This document shows positions 42,510 to 54,745 of a DNA stretch of 64,000 bases, piece by piece. This stretch comes from Charina bottae (taxonomy: Eukaryota; Chordata; Lepidosauria; Squamata; Charinaidae): positions 39,551,463 to 39,615,462 of the forward strand of contig JALMGJ010000005.1 in NCBI GenBank assembly GCA_023362775.1, given 5' to 3'. Under the pieces are notes generated by a model. That model had not been told where the DNA came from and did not search any database. It saw only the letters and a list, made by a program, of their open reading frames with translations. Position 1 is the first letter of the stretch, and each line of letters starts with the position of its first letter. A program made the translations under genes and the position numbers.

Positions 42510-43257
42510 AGAAGGAAGCCCAGAACAAAGCTCTGCGAAGATTTCCTTAAAGACATCCATAATTCAGGCAGTAGATTATGGCTCCCCCTGGATACTTGAC
42601 TGATGCAGATAGGAGCTAATGAGTTAATGAAAGGCTTGTGAAGTTATTAAGTGAAATTGACAAAGAAAAAATGTACTAACCAGCAGCTACAAAGAGTGAA
42701 CAGAAAAATGAAAAGTCAAAGCAGCAAATTCACCGTGTAAGAAAAAGTTAAGTCCTTCAAATTAAATACAAAAATAGTAATAGGGAGATGGTTAATTATT
42801 CTCAGTCCACCTTAAAATTAGACGGGAAGTAAGCCAAAGACTAAAAAAAAATATTTTTTAAAGTTAATCCAGAAATAACAATAGGCACCAAGAGAGTCCG
42901 CTTTTTCTTGTTGTAGAAAGCCTCTCTTAGGGTAAGAAAACTTAAAAATATAAATTGAGTGATTTAGAAATGGGGGGGCTCTACCTAATGTCCCTTAAGG
43001 CTACAAACACGGGCTGGAAATGATGGCTTCCCCAGCCTCCCGTCGTCTCTTACCAGGTCTTCGCTGTTGCGATTCTCAGGCTGCAAGGCGACGTTTTGGA
43101 GGATGAAATGGGATAATTCCAAGCTTTTTCTTAACTCATGAAAAAGCTTTGGGCTTCAGGTAAAAGCCTGAGCCCAAAAAAAATATGTGTTGCCAGTTCT
43201 GTCCACACGGAGCTCGTGGATAAGGCTGCTCAGTCGGCTATATTCCCCACCGGAAGT

Positions 43258-43275
43258 CCATTACCCCTTCACTCT
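43258..43275. repeat. Target-site duplication of L1-like element B, right copy
   Basis: Partner of 39259-39276. Confidence 0.9.
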
Positions 43276-46200
43276 GATTGCTGGTCAGACTCATCTGTTG
43301 TTTTCCTAAAGAGCTAGACCCAGTGGTGCATGAGATGCAAAGGAAACTACTTCCTTGGGCTTCAAGTAGTACCACAGAGGAGCTTTCTGCCACAGTGCTA
43401 GCTAATATCTCCCAGACTGGGCAGCTTTGGCAAATGCTGCATGATTTTCTGCCACATGTCACCCAGTCTGGTGATCCTGGGCAGGTTCTGAAAGCTTTCC
43501 AGGGTCAATGGCTTCAGTAAGCACTGCCAACCCAACCTGAAAGTACTGGGGGTGGGGGTGGGGGGAAGAAGGGTGAGATGAGCCTTCTCTGAAGTGGGAA
43601 AGTTGCTTTCTAAAGGCAAAACAGGTGGCCTCTTCACTTTCTTGGAGCAAATTGGGTCACCTCCATGGCCTGAATCATTTTTTCAAAAAGCAAATCATTC
43701 TTGCTTCATGCAGAGCTAATTAAATACTTAAGGTCCAAAAGGACACGTAACCTTTACTCAGGAAGTTACATGCTCTGTGAGAGTCTGTATCTCTAAACTG
43801 CCTATCTTCCTGATGAGAAAGAAGGGGAAGAAATCACTCTTCCTATAGGAAGGTGGCCTAAGAGTCTTCTAATCAGAGGAAAACAAAACAGAGAAAAAGA
43901 AAGGGAAAATGACGAAGTGATTTGCTTGGTACATCTTACTCTGTTTAGCAGACAGTAAGAGAAAAGGTGCAAAGAACCAATGCTTCTAGAACTGCATCTT
44001 CAACATGAATTGCATTAGAACACCAGAAAGTAACAGTTCAGGAAGAATGTATATTCTGAGGCTCAGAAGAATTTAATGACATGTATTGGGGATGAACAAA
44101 ACGAACTTGTTGTGGAATACAGGGAACCACAAGTTACGAATTTAGTTCAGAATGAGCAATTGTCATCCATAGCAAATAAAGGATGTGACCATGGAAGACA
44201 AATGTTCATATTAGCTCTAAATCAGAAGTACATCTATATCAGGCCTGGAAGAGTTTAATCTGTTCAAGGTATCTTATTGCATTTTCTCTGCATTGTACCC
44301 CTATCCCTCAGCATTGCTCACTGGTCATCATTGCCATGGTTGGACTGTGATTGCAAATTGTCTTTTTATTTGTTGTAGTAACCAGCAATTTGTAGTGCCA
44401 TCTGGTACAATTGATCTCCTGCAGTGAGGGTCAACACAGGTCACTCTGACCTTCCAACCTGATCTAGCGCAATGCCCACAGCATCAGCAATTCTTCTTAA
44501 AATAGCTACTGCAGGAATAAAAGGTCAGGCAAGCCACAATGCACCCAGATAATTATTTTATAGAAAATTTAATTTTGAACAAGTCATAATCCTCTCTTAT
44601 TTTCCCGATGAAAAGGAGTAGCTTATGACTTTTACTGGGCCCTAGCACTGAATGTTCTGGAGACACTGGGGAATCTTTAAAAACTAGACTGATTTCAGAA
44701 GATATTTTTTAAAATTATGTTACACTTGTAATTTTTGACTCACAATTTGCAGAGGCAACAGCTGCTCAAAATCTATCTACTCCTGTGAGTATTGTTCAAG
44801 CAGTCTGCCAGCAAAGTGGGTCTAGTTTATCAAAGCTTAAACCATAATAAACCTGTTAGCCTTTAAGCTGCCAAAAGACTTTCTCTTTGGGTGTTGAAAG
44901 AATGAACATTATTAGGACTTCATTATCTTTAATAACAAGATATAATAAGAGATGGCATTGGCAGGGTGGAACAAAGCAGAACATACTGGGTTAGATCTAC
45001 CAAAGTCTTCTTCTCTGAAATCCCTTGTATTTTTAATGCAATGCATTAAGAAACATTTTCTTATTTCTCTGGTTGCCATGATTTTCAAATGTAGAGAAAT
45101 TCAAACCACAAGTCTTTTGCTTCCTCTCTTTGTGAGATCCTTGTCTCCTCCCCCCATATAATACATATGGGCAGTTTGCAGACCAACATGCAGCGCTTAA
45201 CTGTTCTCCTCTCAGCTGCTCTCCCCACAGCCCATTTTGATTTGGCAGCAACAAGGAAACCGTAATCTGCTGCTGCTGTTGGAGCAAGGGAAGATTTCTT
45301 CTTAGCAATTCCTAGCTGTTCCTGCCACTTATCTGCCTCCAGAAATAGATGCCCCTGTGTCAGTGTGGATGTGGTTCCTGAGTTGGCATCCGATACAGCC
45401 CTTGGAGACAAAAAGTTTGCCCATTCCTGTCATATTAATTCCTCTTTTTATTAGTAAATCTTAGACTGTATAAACATTTCCTGTAGGCATCTTACAAGTG
45501 CTATTTTTATTCTGTCCCTGCTTATTCCAGCTTTCTTTCCTGATTCCCTGAGACTTTCCTCAAAGTTTTCTCTTATTCAGTACCTGCCTAAATGAATTAT
45601 ATTGCTGAGATTCATAACTCCTTGGTGATGGGTAATGCTTTTCTTATTTTTCTTCCCAATCCCCTTGATGCTTACAAATAGCTACAACAGATTTCCAAGT
45701 GCCAGTGAAAAGAAAGACCTTCTTCCCATTCAGTAGCCTGTTCCATCCTATCAGTATTCACAACTGTATTCCACATTTTGAGGTCCTAAAGTTCTTGGGG
45801 ATGGAGATCAGGACTTGGAATCTCCTGGGGGAAACATGCTAGCCACAGAATATGAACTTAGAATTCTAGGTGCAAGGGTTGGAAGGAAATATTTTTCTTC
45901 AGTGTTGTTTGTCATTTCTGCATCTCCTGTGTTTTGCCATCACTGGTGATGAATTCCATTTATAAACTTATTTCAGCATTGGTTTCATGTCCTGAAGTCC
46001 TTTATTCAGACAAATCCCAGGTCCCAGGCAGGTCAAGGAAAAGGGCTAATGAGTAAATTCTCTTTGCTGCCTAATCTTCTATTGCTAGCTTGCTCTTTCT
46101 AAGATTTCATGTAGAAATTTCAAGGTGATTTCCCACTCCAATAACTCATTTTCACTAATAAGGTTCATGAATAAGGTGCTGATAGCATTTTTTGTAGCTC

Positions 46201-46349
46201 TTCAGTGTTTCCAAACTTGCTGTTATGAAGAGCACTGACAAAGGAGGAGACCACATATTTTAAGACTGGGCATTTGCACAGCTTTTAATGCCAGAGAAGG
46301 GCATCAAGGAGAATTGGCTGAGGGTAATTGGGGCTACTTTGTTTAATTG
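43276..46349. other. Unclassified sequence with a G-quadruplex motif
   Basis: No supported gene. A G-rich run at 43547-43572 has four G-tracts (5, 5, 6 and 3 G) with loops of 1, 1 and 5 bases on the plus strand. The 80-codon frame at 43278-43520 is not recognisable. Confidence 0.45.
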
Positions 46350-46388
46350 CTAGGTTTATATCCCACCTTTCCTTCAGGAAGTCAAGCT
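46350..46388 (-). mobile_element. Short L2-type tail remnant
   Basis: aggtttatatcccacctttccttcagga is the terminal L2 tail in reverse. Confidence 0.45.
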
Positions 46389-46409
46389 AGGATATCTAGT
46401 ATGCCCCCT

Positions 46410-47115
46410 AAATGCCAATGGGAAAGAGCTGTAGGTGGATAGAGTTTCTAAAAAAGAAGATACTAAAAGCACAACTGCACACAAGTTCAATGAGGGGGGG
46501 GGGGAAAGGACAGCAGAAGAAACCAGTATGGCTGCACAAAAAAGATCTAGAAACAAAAGGACATACAGCAGGGAGAATGAGGGATAGGTCATCAAGAAAG
46601 AGTATTTATAGATGGCCTAGAATTATAGAAAATAAAGAAGCTAGTGCTCAGAATGATCTGAGTGGAAAAGGACATGAAGAACAACAAAAAAGGGAGTCTT
46701 TAGTATGTTGAAAATAAAAGGAAAAGTATACAAATAGTGCAAAAGTAAATAGTAACAAAGTAAAAGTGTAGCAATCCAACTCATATTTTGCCTTAGTCTT
46801 CACCAACATGGTACAGTATGTGCTTTGGGAGGCAACTTTGAAGATCAGGATGGAGGGGCAAAATTGAATTCTGAGATTGATAGAAATGTAGTCAGGGCAT
46901 ACCTCTTTACTTTGAATGAGGTTAAAGATCTAGGGCCAGATGAAATGCATCCTAAGTTACTGAAGTTACCTTACTGATGGTTTAAGTGAATCTGATGTTT
47001 CTCTGAGAACTACTGGAGAATGTGTGATGTGTCAGATGACCGGAGGAGACTAAATGTTGTTTTCATCTTCAAAAAGGAAAAAAAAAAGAATCTAGGAAAC
47101 CACAGGACAGTTTAA
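46410..47115 (+). mobile_element. CR1-type LINE remnant
   Basis: At 46795-47110 the plus strand reads a decayed CR1 RT start: a FTNM-type block, LNEVKDLGPDEMHPKLLK, then the pattern 'SW..G.VP.DWR.ANV.PIFKKG...D..NYR' as DDRRRLNVVFIFKKEKKKN. The upstream 46440-46700 frame (KKPVWLHKKDLE) fits the preceding connector. Several stops and shifts. Confidence 0.65.
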
Positions 47116-49499
47116 CTCAGATCAATACTGCAGAAGGCTTTAGTGGACATCATTGGAGGTCACTTGGTATGCATCTTATAAACAATATAACAGTTACTAA
47201 AAATCATGGATGAATTGTTCAGAACAAGTCTTGAATAACTAAGGATATTTATTGGCTATAGAGATAATAGATCTCCAGAACAGAGAGGGAAAGAAGTTGT
47301 AGACTATTGGAATTCTTTTTGTGTCTTCAGCTTCCTGTTTGTTCAATGAACGGTGTTTTTACTTTGTGCTTCTTGAATGTGGTTTCTGACAAATATATAT
47401 ACACTGGTACAAATATGCATACACACATACAAGTGTGTCATATACAGTACATGCATTTATTGGTGGTGATGGGGAAATATTCAGTATTGGTTTCAGCTGG
47501 AGTTAGCACCCATAGATTGACAAGCTGGAGAAGCTCGGCATTGGATAGGATTTTATTTTATTTTCAAGGTCTTCTTCCTTTCAGGGAAACACAATATCTT
47601 CTCAAGCTTTTGCTTCTTTGATCTAATTTTCAACATCCTTCTTCCCTTCCCTTACTTTCAAAATTTTATTCAGTGCCACTTTTTCTTCTAAAATCCTCCA
47701 GATTTGTTACTCCTTCAGCCCAGCTGAAATCTCTACAATTTTCTACAAACTGAAACTAAGCCAATTAACATTTTTAAAATGAAAGATAGGTACGACGAGG
47801 ACAGATAAGTGTTTCTCTTTTTTCCTTTCTGAATAATACATGGAGACAAGTTGAAATATTCTGAAATATCATTTTTATCTTTGGAAATGGAAGATGCGAT
47901 GGAGATTAATGACTGTGTGGTTAAACTAAAAATACAGTATGGAAAGAACTTGTGACTATTAGTTCTTTCAACAATAAAATCTCTCATTCAGAAAAGTAGC
48001 ATTGCTGCCAACAACAGCTCCCATGGTTGTGTTTTATACTGTAGTTTTTATTCTAAAACAGTTTTTTATTCTCTGTACCCTGTTGGTTTCTTCATAACTT
48101 CTTGGGAACAAAGCTTATCTTTTACCTGTTTATAGTATGGAGAACTTGGAAACTTTTTAATCTCAATTAGTGAAAGGTTGTGGGAAAACACAGCAGTGAG
48201 TAACTACATGAAAGACACGGAATACAGAGAAACCTTTGCTTAGACTTTAAAATGGGCAGAGATGGCAGGATGAACTCCCCTGGCATTATGCCTGCTTCAA
48301 ATAGCAGTTTGTTAAATCCCAGGCAGCTGAGGATAACTTATACTGCTGTTCCTACTTCAGAAATAATTCCGTTCTAGAAAACAAAATCTAATGGCTGTCA
48401 TTGAACTACTGTATTGATCCAGCCTTCAGTAAGGTGAGTCTTTAATTTGATATTTTGGATTAACTTTTGTGCCATATTTTCCTGAAGTCATGTGTTTTGT
48501 TAGGAACTATTAATTGAGGGAAACAGAATCCTAAGAGAGAGACATTTGTTGTGTTCAATCCTTCAGAAATTCAAAGTGTATCTGGATATCCCCTAATTTC
48601 TTTCAAATACTGTTGCCACAAGCTATTGCTCAAAATCGCGAAAAAGATCCAAGGGGGAATACCCCTCTGGATTTAAATGATTCATGTTGGCCTGATCTTC
48701 TTTTTGGCTTCTTGCCCAGTAAACCACTTTGCCACCTATATTTTCTGTCTTTTCTTTCCAAGGTAAGGGATAGAGGTCCTTTACTTCCATTCTGATAGAT
48801 ATTATGATTTTCTCAAGATCAGTACTCACAGAAAGGTACTATCTATCAATTGGTGTATAGGAAAAGGCAGTATTTTAAAAACAAAAAAGGAAGTTGATGC
48901 TTTATACATCTATTTTACTGATTTCTTTTTTAAAATGCTCTCTTTCGAATCTTTCAAAGCTGGGTCATTTGGTAAAGCTACATCCTCTGATGTGAGAGTG
49001 GGAGTGGAGGGCTATATGATATTTCATCAAAGGATATCTTCTCCTCATGGGTGGATCCTCTGTGCTTGCATAAGAGTTGAGCCTTGGGGACATGATAGCT
49101 AGCAGGGGAAATATTATATTGATTATATTGGCTTCTGTAGTTTGTTTTTTGTCATGTTTGCTAGGAGAAAGAGCAACTTTTAGAATATCTTGCCATGGAT
49201 GGGCCTGCCAAAGATGTACATCTGACAGGGCGGACATATCTTTATATGAGTCTCTCACACATACACAAACCCACGTATAAAAGATAAGCCAGTATAGCTC
49301 ACTGATATTTGATAAAATCAGATACTGAACACAGAATGAATGTCCAGAAGAGTTGCTTTTCTTGGAGGTAAATATTTATACCTCCTGTATTATTTCTGCA
49401 AAATTACAGGATTTGGAATACTGATACTAATAAATTAAATTAAATCAGATTAAATTAAACATAAAAAGAAGGAAAAGAAATAAAACAATTGAATGAACA
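47116..49499. other. Unclassified AT-rich sequence
   Basis: No supported gene or repeat family. Confidence 0.4.
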
Positions 49500-49870
49500 T
49501 TTAGGCCTTCTCTGCAGTATTTAGGCCTTCTCTGCAGTAGCTCCCGCCCTCTGGAACATTCTTCCCCCGGAGGTGAGACTGGCCCCCTCGCTCCTGGACT
49601 TCTGAAAAAAAACTGAAAACCTGGCTCTGCCATTATGCCTGGAACGGGAGGGGGAATAGTGCCCTAGAATAGACTGAGAATGGCCCTTACGCTCGAGGAC
49701 TGACAAAGATTTTATCCCATTTATATTTTAATGTTATCTGTATCTGTATTTTTATATTTTTGTATTTGTGGTCTGCTTTGAATTTTAATTGTGGTTTTAC
49801 TGTAAACCGCCCAGAGTTCCCCTTTTGGGGGAGATGGGCAGTAACAGAAATTTAATAAATAAATAAATAT
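49500..49870 (+). mobile_element. L2-type LINE 3' end with a 20-bp tandem duplication
   Basis: Codes the L2 C-terminus (LWNIL-like 'ctctggaacattcttcccccgga', then the 'L.TWLCH' block) and the L2 tail, ending in AAAT repeats at 49853-49868. TTTAGGCCTTCTCTGCAGTA is present twice in tandem at 49500-49539. Confidence 0.85.
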
Positions 49871-51212
49871 GTTTGCAAAGTAATAGGAATCTATTGCCAC
49901 ATGTTCTTGCAGCTGTACCCAGCCCCTAGTAATAAGTTTGGAAATAATCTACTTATAGCATGAAATGCATTGAAATGTCTCTTCTAAAACTTGACATTTC
50001 AGTCACTGCTCTTTAAAGGTATTGTTGTCTTATTCCTGAGGGAAATGGAACACAGGGGGAAGAAAGAACAACAAATATTTCATTTTTACCACTTTGTAAG
50101 TGTATAAAATAGTTCATGGGCAAACCCTTTCAAGTTTGACATAGTTGTTCTGAGGGTTTCATATTCAAAATAATACATGTCTTTTCTAAGAATTTTGCTT
50201 CATACCACTGTTTTTTGTGGTATTTTTCTAGTATATTCAGGGCAAGATGATTGGAATGTTGACCTTTGTTTTGCCATTGGGGTAGAAAATAAATAAATAA
50301 ATCCTATCTTGGCCAGAACTCTATGCTGGGTTAGTTGGCTTGCTGAAGTTTTTGTGTGTATGCAATGAGGCTGGTCAAAGACCATAATAAACATATTCAT
50401 TATTCATTCATGTGTATGCAATCTGGTGCGTTCTCTTAGGTTTTCTTGATGTTGAGCTCAGAAGCTGAAAAATCTAACTACCTTGGTTTGATTGCTATTA
50501 GTATGTAGAACATTAGTTCTTATAGTTGTGTTATTGAGCTGTTAGTACATTTATTTAAACACTGGTATTGCTGGCTGAGCCTGGCAAATGGTAGTTGGGG
50601 TGATGGTGATTTGTTTTGCTTTGATAATGTTAATGAATACTGTTCATACAGTTATTCAGCACCAGTCTATTCCTTTTTTTTCTACTGCTAGGACAGCCAA
50701 CCCATGCAATATTTGGAAACATGTAAGGAATAATATAGTAATAGAAATGCAATTGTGTTTGTCCTTCCCTGGCTGGCATGGAATGTTCAAAATGTGATGT
50801 GCTAAAAAACTGCTAACTGAAGAATATTGATGAGAGAATTAGCTTTTTGTCTTTCACACTGAGTCCATGAAGACAGAGTTCTCTGTTCTATAATTTTGTG
50901 CTGTGGGATTTTAATTTTTTTTTCTTTACAATCATATTTTTTCACTAATCTTTCTGCAAGATGGTGGGTTGGTAGCAGCCAGCATGGATTGCCACTGTGC
51001 ACCTCTGCAGTGAGAAAGCAGCAAGAAACTGAACGAGTCAGTGAACCCTTAAAATATGTAGAGTTTTGTTCTGACATAATATGGAACATTTAAGTGTTAT
51101 TCCATTGGTATGCAGTTAACTTGGAACATTCTGATTAAATGTTCCAGCCTAATCTGCTTTGTTCTAAGCTTGAAATAAAGCCTACATTTCTGTTTCATAC
51201 ATATGACTATCA
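49871..51212. other. Unclassified sequence
   Basis: No supported gene. AAAT mini-run at ~50287-50302. Confidence 0.4.
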
Positions 51213-51248
51213 TTTATTTATCAAATTTTGTCACCGCCCATCTCCCTC
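51213..51248 (-). mobile_element. L2-type tail truncated by a microsatellite
   Basis: Reads tttatttatcaaattttgtc and accgcccatctccct, the L2 tail end in reverse, cut off by the AAAG array. Confidence 0.6.
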
Positions 51249-51367
<119 letters not shown>

Positions 51368-52789
51368 GTTTACCTATTCTTCCTTCTCTTGTACCTCTTA
51401 ATGAAATACAGTTAGGAATGTCCTGATCATGCTATAATATCACAGTGATCCCAATTTTCCAGGTGCAAATGGGGGATATTTTCTAGCTCTGGTGAATGTA
51501 TCTATTGCTTATTATTGTGTTTTATGCTGTAAGAAAAGGCTAAGAGCCCAGCTTCTTTTATCTGCTTTGCATTAAAGGATCATAGACCACATGCTGAATT
51601 AATTTTTTTTGTCACATCAGTGGAAAATATCACAATATTATGCCTTCTTTTTTTCTTGTAGAAAAATTAGACAATATAAAAACTTCAGGTGATGAACAAG
51701 ATATATTGTTTTCTTCCCTAACAATCATAATAGTATTACATTTCTTGGAGTTTAATTTTTGCTCAATATTTGAAAAGTAAATTAAGCCATAATGTTGCAT
51801 GTTGGTCTGACAAGTCATCTAATTTTAGTTGCAAAAGCAAATGACTCCTGAATGCTTAAGACAATACTTTCCAGAGATTGCTTTTGAATTGCAATGATGT
51901 CATCTAAACTTCAATGTGTTTCTAATAAATAATGCATTAAGGTACAATAACAAACCAATCTTCAGTTGCTATCAGCAGCAGCCTTGGTTTAGCCTTGTAA
52001 AATACCCTACTATGTTTCTTTTTTCACTTGTTTTTGTAGCATAGAAATACTATGAAAAATATATTGTAAGATGCCAAGACACTGAACTTAATTTAATCTG
52101 CAAGTTGAGAGGTAAGGTAAGGTTCTATAACTAGGCACATGTCATGGTAACTTACCAAGAATGAAATGGAAAGGCCTCTTTTAGTCACGGAATTCTGTGC
52201 ATGAAGATCCCTTCATTCCCCAGAATGGAACACTAATGCAAATAATGGCTATGTTTCCTTCTTGAACGTATTCTGGAATAAGTTCATGATGCTAAACTGG
52301 GTTGAGAAACTACATATTCCATTAGTGAAATGATTCATAGGTTACCCTTCCTTTTTTCATGATTTGAGCACACAAGGTATACAAAACATTTCACACAGAC
52401 ATAAACTGAGACCTATGTTTTGTTGGTCCTCAGATTGGAAAGTGTCTCAAAATAGAAAAGCACCCCAATTGTTATACTTTTACATTTGGACATCTACTGA
52501 AAAAAGAGTCTTGTGCATGGTGGGGGCAATTTACCTTAAAGCTGCCACCTTTTCATTGCTTATTTAGATGTTCCATTTATTTCAATAGAAAGTATTTCTA
52601 AGCTTGGGCTACACATTCGTTTATATTACCAAATCACTATCACCGATGTTTCTGAATAGAAGACAATCAGCTTTGTAATTATGTTCTGAACTTCATCAGC
52701 TATTCTAAGCAAGTTTTAAATCAGTTGCTGCATTTCACAGTTAAAGGTTTTAGAAAAATGTTTAATTGATGCTGTTCTCTTGTATATTA
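51368..52789. other. Unclassified AT-rich sequence
   Basis: No supported gene or repeat. Confidence 0.4.
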
Positions 52790-53010
52790 TAGAACAGTCT
52801 TGTCCAATCTGATGTTTTCCAGATATGTTGAACTATAGATCCCAGATATACGATCACTACCTACAGTGGCTTTACCCATGCTGTCTTTGAATTCTGGAAG
52901 GTGTCAACCCAAAACATCTGAAAAATACTGGTTTGGGGAAGAATGTTCCAGATATATTCAGACTATAACGCCCAGAATTCTCAGTCAGCGTGGCCAGCAA
53001 CCATTGAAAG
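52790..53010. repeat. Old interspersed repeat with internal duplication
   Basis: Two same-orientation blocks (52813-52850 and 52938-52985) carry the pattern 'ttccagatat-ttgaactata-atcccag', resembling the common 'ccagat...gactacaactcccag' vertebrate repeat motif. Ends are not definable. Confidence 0.4.
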
Positions 53011-53877
53011 CGGATGAGTCCGAAGAATGAATAGTTTAGGAGATTCCAGAATTGAAGGTAGCCTGAAAGCAAAACACAACAAGAAGACACCACTAAATTA
53101 TATGGGGAGGTGTCCAAACAAGGGGACTCCATTTAACCAGAATTGGCCTGAAAGGGACTTATAAAATCTGGAAAGTACTGTATTTCAAAGATTTGCTGGC
53201 AATTATCTTATTGAAGTCTTAGTCTAAAGGCCTTCTCCTCTGGACACTACGTTTGCAGCAAAGGCTTGCTTGCCATTTTCTAATGGCAATATACACAGCA
53301 ACAGATTAAAAGGTTAAAACAATTCTGTTGTCAAAAAAAATCAATAATGCAATTGCAACCTTTAAATACGTAGGTATTTTAAATGCATACTGCATACAGC
53401 TTGCTGTTTAAAGCCATTTAAAAATTCCTTGGGAACTCTCTATGTTTACATTAGTATTATTACTGTTAGTATTATTTCTTTCAGCTAGAAACAATGAGAA
53501 AAATTTCAAATCAAATGAGTTTTAATGATAAATTTTCTTGGTTTAATCTCAATTGGAAACTTAATCTGGACTTTTTTAAAAAATAAAAAAATAAAATATT
53601 TTAATATTTATTTTCCATGAAGCAGAATGCAAGATTTGTGCTCTTTGTCCTCCAGTACACTAACTTCTATGGGTAGCTCCCCTTGTGATCCTTTTTTGGA
53701 GTTCAGTTTCTCTCACCAGTGGATCTGGCTATCCACTGAGATATTTTTGCTTTACCCTTCCAGGTCCTTGTGCTAACATAGTGTTCTGTCACAAATTCTT
53801 TCAGGATGGTTTTTTAAAGTGATGTGCACACACATGAATAAAACGAACTAGTCCTGTGGTAGGAGGCATTTACTAGG
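53011..53877. other. Unclassified AT-rich sequence
   Basis: No supported gene. Confidence 0.4.
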
Positions 53878-54035
53878 AAATTTAGTCACTCTCTCTCAGC
53901 CCAACTCACCTCACAGGGTGGTTGTTGTGGGGAAAATAGGAGGAGGAAGGAGTATTAGGTATGTTCGCCACCTTGACTTATTTATAAAAATAATAAAGGC
54001 GGGATAAAAATTAAATAAATAAAATAAATTTCAGA
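53878..54035 (-). mobile_element. MIR/L2-like ancient SINE-type fragment, reverse
   Basis: The complement of ctcagcccaactcacctcacagggt and the following L2-like tail mirror the copy at 26385-26560. Confidence 0.55.
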
Positions 54036-54081
54036 GCTTCTTCCTTGCAGTCTTCTCCTCCCTCCAATCTTCCTCAGTTTT

Positions 54082-54459
54082 TTAGAGGTCTGGGTTAGGC
54101 CTTTTCTGAGAATCATTATCATCATTGGCAATCACTCGTAGCCGAGTAAGATTGTCTTCCAAAGGTAAAATTTTAACAGTGGATCCGTAAGTGGCTATAA
54201 AGGCCAATTCTGGATCCGCACAACCTCCCACAGTGAGGGCATAGGTTTCCGGGTGGGAGACGGTCATGATGAGGGTTTGCCTGACGTGCCTTCCTTTTAG
54301 CTCTTTTCTCCCTTTCACCCTGTACTTGTGCTTCTTCAAATTCTTCAAATTCTTCAAATGATTTCTGAGAATACAGATACTTGGAGCCCTCAGGGCTGGT
54401 TTTCCCATAAGTCCTTTCTCTAATTTTTTCCCATGTCCTTTTTCTCTAATCTTCCTCAC
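54082..54459 (-). CDS. Unrecognised 125-codon open frame, probably repeat-derived
   Basis: The N-terminal half is Lys/Arg-rich, with a triplicated KNL unit from a 9-bp tandem (ttcttcaaa complement, 54322-54350). The C-terminal half looks protein-like (GGCADPELAFIATYGSTVKI, then LEDNLTRLRVIANDDND) with no family that I can name. A (CAT/ATG)-rich tract at its 3' end (54113-54130) resembles a LINE tail. It lies between an old SINE fragment and Penelope-2. Not claimed as a host gene. Confidence 0.3.
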   Translation of the reverse strand: MRKIREKGHGKKLEKGLMGKPALRAPSICILRNHLKNLKNLKKHKYRVKGRKELKGRHVRQTLIMTVSHPETYALTVGGCADPELAFIATYGSTVKILPLEDNLTRLRVIANDDNDSQKRPNPDL

Positions 54460-54745
54460 TGCTTGTCCAATTGCCAGGGTTTTAGGGCTCTGCTTTAGGA
54501 GCTTAAGTGTATCGGCTACTTGCCGTTGTTGACTTTGCTGTTACTCTCTCCCTTGGGGTTCAGATGGGACACAGGCTTTCCTTTTGTCACTGGATGGCTG
54601 TAGCTGCATTGCTCTGTGTGAAGTGCTGTAGCTGATGGCCACCAGGAGACTGTTTCTCCAGCTCAACTGGTTCACCTCCTTCTCCAAACTCCTATATGCT
54701 TTTCCAACTCACCCCACTTACTGTATGTTCTGGCCATATTTTTAT

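Larger units (their letters stand above)
39277..43257 (-). mobile_element. L1-like non-autonomous retroposon B, interrupted by element C
   Basis: Net length without the insertion is ~1.76 kb, almost the same as element A, with the same organisation: GC-richer leader (43257 to ~42570), short ORF1-like frame (around 42560-42510 joined to 40253-39948), AT-rich 3' part and A-tail (oligo-T at 39277). The 17/18 TSD marks both ends. No RT or endonuclease. Confidence 0.85.

Noticed and set aside
52790..53010. Complete hAT MITE
   Set aside because: It carries a common 'actacaa-tcccag'-type motif, but no terminal inverted repeats or 8-bp duplication could be defined.
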